Assembly (NCBI GenBank): GCA_937891445.1
Contig: CALAFV010000040.1
Coordinates: forward strand, 1-6,961
DNA: 6,961 bases
DNA from: an uncultured Phycisphaerales bacterium
GTDB lineage: Bacteria > Planctomycetota > Phycisphaerae > Phycisphaerales > UBA1924
Direction of reading: 5' to 3'
In this document: one piece after another, positions 1 to 5,751 of the stretch
How positions within the stretch are numbered: position 1 is the first letter of the stretch
Layout: the number at the start of each line of letters is the position of its first letter
The notes under the pieces: model-generated
Told to the model about the DNA's origin: nothing
Databases searched by the model: none
The model's input: the letters and a program-made list of their open reading frames with translations, nothing else
Position numbers and translations under genes: made by a program

Positions 1-52
1 GTGGGGCTGGGATGCCGGGGTGCGGCGCGGTACGCTGGGCGGCGGCCCGTTT

Positions 53-60
53 GAGAGGAG
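53..60 (+). promoter_or_regulatory. Shine-Dalgarno site of the TlpA-like gene
   Basis: The purine block GAGAGGAG ends six bases before the ATG at 67, a near-ideal ribosome-binding spacing. It fixes the start of the following gene and is the only convincing Shine-Dalgarno site in the window. A TACGCT sequence at 31-36 could be a -10 box, giving a leader of roughly 25 bases. No good -35 partner is visible, so the promoter is only a possibility, and an operon with a gene left of the window cannot be excluded. Confidence 0.75.
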
Positions 61-66
61 GCGCCG

Positions 67-1326
67 ATGCCCGCTGCCGTGCTCGCCGTGATGATGTCGA
101 TGGCCGCCGCCGTGCCTGGGGCGGATGTGAACGTGCAACTGAAGGTGGTGCCGAAGGACGCGATGCCGCGGCTCGGGGGGTATGCGCCGCAGCGTCTGCG
201 GCTGACGGACCAGCGGCCGCGGACGCTGAAGAAGGCGCCCGCGGGGTTGAGCGCGCCGCTGTACGGCGTGCTGGAGATGGGGTCGGACGCGAAGCGCGCG
301 TACCACGTCGTGCTGGACGAGCCGGAGGGAGCGCCGCCGCGGCTGTGGGTGGATACGAACGGGAATGGGGACCTGACGGACGATGAGCCGGCGGAGTGGG
401 AGGTCCGGGCGCCGAAGAAGGAAGGGGAGTTCCCGTCGTACCACGGCGGGGCGATGGTGGACCTGGGGACGCGGCGCGACCCGCTGCTGGTGCACGTGGG
501 GATGTACCGGTTCGACAAGGGGGACCCGGCGCGGGGGAGCCTCAAGGATGTGCTGCTGTACTACCGGGATTACGCGACGGAGGGGGAGGTGCGGCTGGGG
601 GGCAAGACGTACAAGGTGATACTGGACGATCAGCGGACGAAGGGGGACTTCCGCGGCGCCGAGGTGGACGCGGCGGGGGACGAGGGGTCGGGGGTGGTCA
701 TGAAGATCGACGTGAATGGGAACGGGAAGTTCGATGCGCGGGGGGAGGAGTTCGACGTGCGCCGGCCGTTCAACATCGGGGGGACGACGTACCGGATCAC
801 GGGGCTGAACGCGGCGGGGACGCGGATGCGGATCGTGCAGAGCAAGGAGAAGGTGGCGGAGGTGCCGCTGCCGCCGGACCACGCTGTGGGGAAGCCGATC
901 ACGGCGTTTGAGGCGAAGACGACCGACGGGAAGACGGTGAAGTTCCCGGGGGACTACAAGGGGAAGGTGGTGCTGCTGGACTTCTGGGCGACGTGGTGCG
1001 GGCCGTGCATGGCGGAGATGCCCAATGTCGTGCAGACGTACACGGCGCACCGCGCGGAGGGGTTCGAGGTGCTGGGGGTGTCGCTGGACAACGAGCGGAC
1101 GCTGGGGTCGATGCCGCGCGTGATGAAGGAGGCGGGGATGACGTGGCCGCAGATCGCCGACGGGAGGGGGTGGGAAGCGGCGGTGGCGCAGTTGTACGTG
1201 ATCCGGGCGATCCCGGCGACGTTCCTGGTGGACGGGGATACGGGGACGATCCTGGGCATGAATCTGCGCGGCGAGCGGCTGGAGCAGGCGGTGGTGAAGG
1301 CGCTGAAGGAGAAGCGGGCGAAGTAG
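67..1326 (+). CDS. Exported TlpA-like thioredoxin-domain protein with duplicated DxNGNGxxD module
   Basis: The product has 419 residues. Residues 1-19 form a short hydrophobic signal-like segment ending in PGA, unusual in having no positive charge before the hydrophobic core. Residues about 60-260 form a beta-rich region holding two similar modules. Each has a YxVxLD[ED] strand (80 and 182) followed by a calcium-loop-like motif: D96/N98/N100/D102/E107 and D215/N217/N219/D223. Residues about 272-415 are a TlpA/AhpC-type thioredoxin domain with active site WCGPC (C311, C314) and the cis-proline segment IPATF (P383). The domain identity is firm. Family knowledge suggests thiol-disulfide exchange outside the cytoplasm, but the partner is unknown. 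An in-frame TGA at 52-54 with no other start codon before 67, plus the Shine-Dalgarno block, fixes the ATG at 67. Codons end mostly in G. The gene converges on the methyltransferase gene. The role of the N-terminal modules is not known to me; calcium binding is an inference. Confidence 0.92.
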   Translation: MPAAVLAVMMSMAAAVPGADVNVQLKVVPKDAMPRLGGYAPQRLRLTDQRPRTLKKAPAGLSAPLYGVLEMGSDAKRAYHVVLDEPEGAPPRLWVDTNGNGDLTDDEPAEWEVRAPKKEGEFPSYHGGAMVDLGTRRDPLLVHVGMYRFDKGDPARGSLKDVLLYYRDYATEGEVRLGGKTYKVILDDQRTKGDFRGAEVDAAGDEGSGVVMKIDVNGNGKFDARGEEFDVRRPFNIGGTTYRITGLNAAGTRMRIVQSKEKVAEVPLPPDHAVGKPITAFEAKTTDGKTVKFPGDYKGKVVLLDFWATWCGPCMAEMPNVVQTYTAHRAEGFEVLGVSLDNERTLGSMPRVMKEAGMTWPQIADGRGWEAAVAQLYVIRAIPATFLVDGDTGTILGMNLRGERLEQAVVKALKEKRAK

Positions 1327-1343
1327 CGGCCGGCACAAACGAG

Positions 1344-1371
1344 CGGCGCTGCCGGGCGGCGGGCCGCCTTT
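1344..1371 (+). terminator. Weak candidate terminator between convergent genes
   Basis: The 44-base gap between the two convergent genes holds two small GC hairpins. CGGC/GCCG (1344-1347 with 1351-1354) has a 3-base loop. GGCGG/CCGCC (1355-1359 with 1364-1368) has a 4-base loop and is followed by only three T bases on the plus strand. The stems are short and the T-tract is minimal, so this is a weak intrinsic terminator at best. In the minus direction the stems are not followed by a T-tract. In DNA this rich in G and C such hairpins also arise by chance. Confidence 0.3.
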
Positions 1372-2210
1372 CAGAGCCGGCCGACGACGCAGACGACCCA
1401 GTTGTCGTCGAGTTCGCCGGGGTCGCGGACGGGCTCGGGGGGCTCGCCGGGGGCGGTGGTGAGGCGGGCGTAGACGGCGGTGGAGGTGAAGCCGGCTTCG
1501 TGCATGGCGTCGCGGAGTTCGGGGATGGTCCAGAGTCGCCAGCGGTAGGTGAAGGCGGCGGGGAAGTCGGCGGTGATCTCGTCCTTCTCGCGGACGCGGA
1601 AGTGGATGGCGTTCTCGACGGTGGCGGTGATCGGGTCGGCGGAGACGTGCTCCCAGGTGTAGGTGACGATCTCGCCGCGGCGGCCGACGTGGGTGCGCTG
1701 GGAGGCGACGCCGGTCTTGTAGGCGTTTGAGCCGCCGTAGGTGTCGCAGACGAAGATGCCGCCTCCCCAGCCGCCGCCGCCGCGGGCGAGGCGGGCGTGG
1801 GAGCGGCGGAGGTAGTTCAGGAGGGTGGGGCGGTCGAAGATGTAGCCGATGGAGAAGTTGCCGACGAAGACGACGTCGGCGGGGGCGTCCCACAGTTCCG
1901 GGTCGATGTGCGGGGGCGGGGCGGGGGTTGTTGCGTCGGCGTGGAGGAGGTGGAGGCGGGAGAGGGGGATGCCGGCGTGGTCGGCCTCGCGGCGGGCGCG
2001 GGCGAGGGCGTCGGGGTCGAGGTCGGTGGCGACGGCGCGGGCGTCGTCGCCGCGTTTGAGACCCTCGGCGACCCAGCGGCGGGAGAGGTAGGCGGTGCCG
2101 CAGAAGTCCTCGCGGAGCGCGACGGGGTTGTTTCCGTGGAGTTCACGGAGGAAGAGGGCGAGGTGGCGGGGGGACTGGACGCAGAGTTCGTAGAGGTCGT
2201 GCTTGTCCAT
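1371..2210 (-). CDS. Class I SAM-dependent methyltransferase, substrate unknown
   Basis: The product has 279 residues with a Rossmann-type methyltransferase pattern. Motif I is the variant REDFCGTA (residues 33-40) instead of the usual GxGxG. The acidic ribose-binding position after strand 2 is in ATDLDPD (D63, D65). HADA (D92) fits the adenine-side acidic motif, and VVFVGNFSIGYI (113-124) fits the strand-4 motif. A GGIFVCDTYGGSNAY segment (150-164) follows. A stretch of seven glycines around one tryptophan (144-151) lies in a probable loop and may be lineage-specific. SAM binding is likely, but nothing visible tells whether the target is RNA, protein or a small molecule. The ATG at 2210 has no Shine-Dalgarno site; no earlier in-frame start lies between the end of the ClC gene and this ATG. 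It follows the ClC gene by 23 bases with no obvious promoter, so the two are probably one transcript. Codons end mostly in C. Confidence 0.88.
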   Translation of the reverse strand: MDKHDLYELCVQSPRHLALFLRELHGNNPVALREDFCGTAYLSRRWVAEGLKRGDDARAVATDLDPDALARARREADHAGIPLSRLHLLHADATTPAPPPHIDPELWDAPADVVFVGNFSIGYIFDRPTLLNYLRRSHARLARGGGGWGGGIFVCDTYGGSNAYKTGVASQRTHVGRRGEIVTYTWEHVSADPITATVENAIHFRVREKDEITADFPAAFTYRWRLWTIPELRDAMHEAGFTSTAVYARLTTAPGEPPEPVRDPGELDDNWVVCVVGRL

Positions 2211-2233
2211 GGGGGCGGCCCCACGGGGGAGGG

Positions 2234-3859
2234 TTACTGCGCCTGGGTGAGGTGGGCGACGGTGATGGCGTCGGCGGCCTGTTCGGCGGGGATGATGAAG
2301 GTGACCAGGTCGCCGGCGTGGAGGCGGGTGGCGCCGGTGGGGACGATGTCGCGGCCGCGGCGGTCGATGGCGACGATGAGGACGCCGCTGGGGAGGCCGG
2401 CCTCGCTGATGAGTTTGCCGTCCATGGGGGAGCCGAACTCGATGCTGAGGGCGAGGTGGATGGGCTCGGTGGGGCCCGCGCCGCCGCCGGGGGCGGTCTT
2501 GCCGCGGCGGAGGTCTTCGGTGAGGAGGGCCTCGTAGATCGGCTCGTCGCCGAGGGCTTCGGCGACGAGGTAGGCGGTGAGGCAGGCGACGGCGAGGGGG
2601 AAGAGGTGCTGGTAGCCGCCGGTCATCTCGAGGATGAGGACGATGCCGGTGAGGGGGGCGCGGACGGAGGCGGTGAAGAAGGCGGCCATGCCGAGGACCG
2701 CGCCGACCTCGGCCTGCATGTCGTGGGCGGGGAAGCAGGCGTCCCAGAGGCGGGCGGCGAGGACGCCCAGCAGCGCGCCCATGACGAGCATGGGGGCGAA
2801 GATGCCGCCGGGGGCGCCGGAGGCGTAGGAAAGGACGGTGAGGAGGAACTTGCCCACGAGGATGAGTGCGAGGAAGGCGAGGGGGGCGGCGACGAGTTGG
2901 CCGGCGAGGAGGGATTGGGCGGTCGCGTGTCCGCCGCCGGCGATCTGGGGGAGGAACCAGACGGCGATCGCGGCCACGGCGCAGGCGATGCCGGGGCGCA
3001 TCCACCGGGGAACGGAGCGGAGGCGGGCGCCGGCGCGGGCGCTGCGGATCAGCGAGCGGTTGAAGGCGACGCCGATGACGCCGGCGGCCGCGCCGAGCGC
3101 GGCGACGGCGGGGAGGGCCAGGAGCGGGAGGCCGCTGTGGAGGGCGATGTGGAAGGAGGGGAGGTCGGAGAGCATGCCGCGGGTGACGATGTCGGCGCAG
3201 ACGGCGGCGATGAGGGCGCCGCCGTAGGTGAGGGGGGACATCTCGCGGCGGAGTTCCTCGATGACGAAGATGAAGCCGGCCAGCGGCGCGTTGAAGGCGG
3301 CGGCGACGCCGGCGCCTGCGCCGCAGGACATCATCTGGCCGGCGGCGCGGTCGCCGAGGCGCAGGATGCGGCTGATGGCCTGGCCGACGGCGGCGCCGAT
3401 CTGGACGGTGGGGCCTTCGCGTCCGAGGGAGAGGCCGCCGAGGCCGATGCCCAGAACGCCGCCGGCGAACTTGACGGGGAGGAGCCGCCACCAGCGCATG
3501 GAGCGGGCGTGGAGAAGGACGGCGTGGACGTGTGGGATGCCGGAGCCGGAACTCTCGGGGCAGAAGCGGACCATGAGGCCGACGACGCACCCGATGATGA
3601 AGGCGGCGGGGGCGAGGATGGCCCAGCCCCAGGGGCCGGCGGCGTCGCGGAGGGAGGCGACCAGGTCGTCGCGGAGGTGCTCGGTGGTGTAGAGGCAATA
3701 GCCGAAGGCGACGGCGACGAGGCCGGAGACGAAGCCGAGGATGGCGACGCGGGGGAAGAGGCGGAGGCGGGAGTCGTCGCGGACGCGGGGCGCGGGTGAG
3801 GGCCGCGGCGTGGAGGCGGGGGCGTGTGCCGGTGTGGTGGGGCTGGTCGTGGGCTCCAC
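2234..3859 (-). CDS. ClC-family chloride/proton exchanger with C-terminal TrkA-C domain
   Basis: The product has 541 residues: a Pro/Thr/Ala-rich cytoplasmic tail (1-28), a ClC membrane domain (about 35-447) and an RCK-C/TrkA-C-like domain (about 464-537). All ClC selectivity segments are present: GSGIP (105-109, chloride-binding Ser106), GREGP (146-150, gating Glu148), GAPGGIFAP (348-356) and the late tyrosine in DEPIYEALL (Y442). FNAPLAGFIFVIEE ends in E201/E202. In the E. coli exchanger the equivalent second glutamate carries the proton, so coupled 2 Cl-/H+ exchange is more likely than a passive channel. The TrkA-C domain suggests ligand control of the transporter, but the ligand is unknown. 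The open frame extends far upstream into sequence antisense to gltX. The GTG at 3859 was chosen because it gives the usual ClC N-terminus and sits one base after a promoter box also found before gltX. No Shine-Dalgarno site is present. Codons end almost only in C. Confidence 0.93.
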   Translation of the reverse strand: MEPTTSPTTPAHAPASTPRPSPAPRVRDDSRLRLFPRVAILGFVSGLVAVAFGYCLYTTEHLRDDLVASLRDAAGPWGWAILAPAAFIIGCVVGLMVRFCPESSGSGIPHVHAVLLHARSMRWWRLLPVKFAGGVLGIGLGGLSLGREGPTVQIGAAVGQAISRILRLGDRAAGQMMSCGAGAGVAAAFNAPLAGFIFVIEELRREMSPLTYGGALIAAVCADIVTRGMLSDLPSFHIALHSGLPLLALPAVAALGAAAGVIGVAFNRSLIRSARAGARLRSVPRWMRPGIACAVAAIAVWFLPQIAGGGHATAQSLLAGQLVAAPLAFLALILVGKFLLTVLSYASGAPGGIFAPMLVMGALLGVLAARLWDACFPAHDMQAEVGAVLGMAAFFTASVRAPLTGIVLILEMTGGYQHLFPLAVACLTAYLVAEALGDEPIYEALLTEDLRRGKTAPGGGAGPTEPIHLALSIEFGSPMDGKLISEAGLPSGVLIVAIDRRGRDIVPTGATRLHAGDLVTFIIPAEQAADAITVAHLTQAQ

Positions 3860-3872
3860 GGGGCGGAGTGTA
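3860..3872 (-). promoter_or_regulatory. Leaderless-type promoter (-10 box) of the ClC gene
   Basis: On the minus strand TACACT (3872-3867) is followed by CCGCCC and one further C, then the GTG start at 3859. With a 7-base discriminator, transcription would begin at the start codon itself, so the mRNA would have no leader. The same 12 bases, TACACTCCGCCC, stand before gltX. TACACT keeps the most conserved -10 positions (TA at the start, T at the end). No clear -35 hexamer is seen 16-18 bases upstream. The site lies in the 95-base gap after gltX and would let the ClC and methyltransferase genes be expressed independently of gltX. Confidence 0.6.
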
Positions 3873-3954
3873 GGGGTGGCGGGGAGGAACTTTGGCGCGG
3901 CGGTGTTGGAAGAGAGCGATGATGCCGCTGCGTCGGTGCGTGAGGCGAGGCGGG

Positions 3955-5676
3955 CTAGCCGCTGATCGTGGCGAGGCAGCGGTCGATGCGGCGGAGGGCG
4001 GAGTCGCGGCCGAGGGCGGCGAGGGTGGCGCCGATGCCGGGGCTGACGGTGGAGCCGGTGAGGGCGACGCGGAGGGGCTGGGCGACCTGGCCGGGGCCGA
4101 CGCCCTTCTGCTGGCAGAAGGTGGCCATGTGGGCGTCGAGCGTCGCGGGGGTCCAGTCGGTGGCGGGGATGTCGCGCAGAGTTGTGGTGAAGTCGCGGAG
4201 GAGGTCCAGGCCGCGCGGCGCGTTGTCCTTGCCGGGGGCGAGGAGGACCTTCTTCACGGCGGCTTCGTCGAACGCGTAGCCGTCGTCGGGCGTGAGGGCG
4301 AAGGCGGCAGGTTTGAGGGCGTCGCGGAAGGTGCGGGCGCGCGGGCGGACGGCCTCGGCGAGGATGGCGAAGCGGTCGGGGGGGAGGTTGAGCACTTCGG
4401 GGGCGTGCTCGGCGCACCAGGCGCGCCAGCGGGCGGCGAAGTCCTCGGGGGAGAGGGCGGCGATGGCGTCCTGGTTGAAGGCCAGGAGTTTGGCGCGGTC
4501 GAACTTGGCGCTGGTCTTGCCGATGCGGTCGAGGGAGAAGTGTTCGGCGAGGAACCTGGCGTCGAACTTCTCGAGGTCCTTGCCGTCGGGGAGTTTCATC
4601 CCCGGGTTCCAGCCGAGCAGGGCGATGAAGTTGACGATCGCCTCGGGGAGGTAGCCGGCGTCGCGGAAGTCGGCGACCTCGATTTCGGGGAGGGCGACGT
4701 TGAAGACGCGGGCGACGGCGGCGGCGACGTCGAGGGAGTCGTTCTCTTTCGCGATGAAGTCGGCGATGAGTTTCTCGTCGAGGCTGAGTTTCTCGGCCAG
4801 CGCGGCGGGGGTGAGCGAGGCGTCCTTCTTCATGGCGTCGGCGAGAGCGGCGCGGGCGGCCTTGGCCTTGTCGCGCTTGCTCATCTTGGAGCCGTCCATG
4901 TTGGAGATGATGGGCATGTGGGCGTAGACGGGGGTGCGGAAGCCCAGGGCGCGCTGGAGGGCGACGTGGCGCGGGGTGTTGTTGAGGTGCTCCTGGGCGC
5001 GCAGGACGTGGGTGATGCCCATGGTCTGGTCGTCGATGACGACGGCGAAGTGGTAGGTGGGGAAGCCGTCGGCCTTGCGGATGACGAAGTCGTCCATCTC
5101 GCCGGCGGCGTAGCGGACGTCGCCGAGGACCTCGTCGTGGACGACGATCTCCTCGGCGGGGGCCATGAGGCGGATGACGTGGGGCTCGCCGGCTTTCATG
5201 CGGCGGATGCGCTCGTCGGGGGGGATGCTCAGGGCGGCGCGGTCGTAGCGGTAGGTCTGCTTGGCGGCGACGGCGGCCTTGCGCTTGGCTTCGAGTTCTT
5301 CGGGGGTTTCGAAGGCGGGGTAGGCCTTGCCCTGCTCGACGAGGCGGTTGATGTAGTCGTTGTAGATGTCGATGCGGCGGGCCTGGAAGAACGGGGCGAC
5401 GGAGCGCGGGTCGCCGCCGATGGTGCGGCCCTGGTACTGGAGGGTGGGGCCTTCGTCCCAGTCGATGCCGAGCCAGGCGAGGTCCTCCATGATGCCGCGG
5501 GCGGCCTCGTCGCTGGAGCGGGCCTGGTCGGTGTCCTCGATGCGGAGGAGGAAGTGGCCGTTGTGGCGGCGGGCGAAGGCCCAGCAGAAGAGGGCGGTGC
5601 GGGCGCCGCCGATGTGGAGGTGGCCGGTGGGGGAGGGGGCGAAGCGGGTGACGACGAGGTCGGGGGTGGAGGTCAT
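3955..5676 (-). CDS. gltX: Glutamyl-tRNA synthetase (GltX) with insertions
   Basis: The enzyme charges tRNA-Glu with glutamate in the cytoplasm using ATP. It has 573 residues, against about 470-500 for usual bacterial GltX. The class I signature RFAPSPTGHLHIGGART (11-27) contains the HIGH-type motif HIGG (21-24), and KMSKR (264-268) is the second ATP motif. GYLPEAIVNFIALLGWNP (341-358) follows, and LRVALTGSTVSPGIGATLAALG (535-556) marks the C-terminal anticodon-binding region. Two stretches exceed the usual family pattern: about 78-95 before the FFQARRIDIY helix, and about 269-336 directly after KMSKR, mostly charged and helix-like. The zinc-binding CxC seen in some GltX proteins is replaced by PAFE before TPEELE (124-129). 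Sequence alone does not show whether it also charges tRNA-Gln. The ATG at 5676 is supported by the conserved N-terminus and an adjoining promoter box; no Shine-Dalgarno site is present. Codons 2-27 all end in C. Confidence 0.97.
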   Translation of the reverse strand: MTSTPDLVVTRFAPSPTGHLHIGGARTALFCWAFARRHNGHFLLRIEDTDQARSSDEAARGIMEDLAWLGIDWDEGPTLQYQGRTIGGDPRSVAPFFQARRIDIYNDYINRLVEQGKAYPAFETPEELEAKRKAAVAAKQTYRYDRAALSIPPDERIRRMKAGEPHVIRLMAPAEEIVVHDEVLGDVRYAAGEMDDFVIRKADGFPTYHFAVVIDDQTMGITHVLRAQEHLNNTPRHVALQRALGFRTPVYAHMPIISNMDGSKMSKRDKAKAARAALADAMKKDASLTPAALAEKLSLDEKLIADFIAKENDSLDVAAAVARVFNVALPEIEVADFRDAGYLPEAIVNFIALLGWNPGMKLPDGKDLEKFDARFLAEHFSLDRIGKTSAKFDRAKLLAFNQDAIAALSPEDFAARWRAWCAEHAPEVLNLPPDRFAILAEAVRPRARTFRDALKPAAFALTPDDGYAFDEAAVKKVLLAPGKDNAPRGLDLLRDFTTTLRDIPATDWTPATLDAHMATFCQQKGVGPGQVAQPLRVALTGSTVSPGIGATLAALGRDSALRRIDRCLATISG

Positions 5677-5690
5677 ACGGGCGGAGTGTA
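5677..5690 (-). promoter_or_regulatory. Leaderless-type promoter (-10 box) of gltX
   Basis: On the minus strand TACACT (5690-5685) is followed by CCGCCCGT and the gltX ATG. The 8-base spacing places the expected transcription start at the ATG or one to two bases before it, which agrees with the missing Shine-Dalgarno site. The 12 bases TACACTCCGCCC match exactly those before the ClC gene. No convincing -35 hexamer was found; recognition may depend on the extended -10/discriminator sequence. Confidence 0.6.
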
Positions 5691-5707
5691 GAGGCCGAAC
5701 AACGACC

Positions 5708-5736
5708 TTGCGGCACGTGGGGTGGGTGGGTAGGCT
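5708..5736 (+). promoter_or_regulatory. Candidate sigma-70-type promoter of the NfeD/ClpP-like gene
   Basis: TTGCGG (5708-5713) and TAGGCT (5731-5736) are separated by 17 bases, the preferred spacing. The -35 keeps TTG and the -10 keeps TA at the start and T at the end. Transcription would begin near 5743, leaving a leader of roughly nine bases before the ATG at 5752. The spacer contains the palindrome CACGTG (5714-5719) and a G-run series. Half the hexamer positions do not match consensus, so this is a candidate only. Confidence 0.4.
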
Positions 5737-5751
5737 GCGCGCGTTTCGACG

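Noticed and set aside
1..91. Possible tail of an upstream gene before the TlpA-like gene
   Set aside because: Two plus-strand frames are open from the left edge, ending at TGA 52-54 and TGA 89-91. Either could be a gene end, but fewer than 30 codons are visible and neither is recognisable.
2211..3698. Upstream extension of the methyltransferase reading frame through the ClC gene
   Set aside because: The added residues are Arg/Pro/His-rich shadow of the ClC gene. Recognisable protein begins at the ATG at 2210.
2252..3799. 515-codon plus-strand open frame opposite the ClC gene
   Set aside because: It has the same Gly/Ala/Glu/Asp-rich shadow composition, opposite a gene with every ClC motif intact.
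3873..3954. Possible gltX terminator in the gap before the ClC gene
   Set aside because: Only a 4-base stem with a 7-base loop could be found on the minus strand, with no T-tract. That is below what chance gives in this composition.
3892..5691. 599-codon plus-strand open frame opposite gltX
   Set aside because: It lies antisense to an unmistakable gltX. Its product is a low-complexity Gly/Val/Ala/Glu/Asp mixture, as expected when reading the complement of C-ending codons. No domain is visible.
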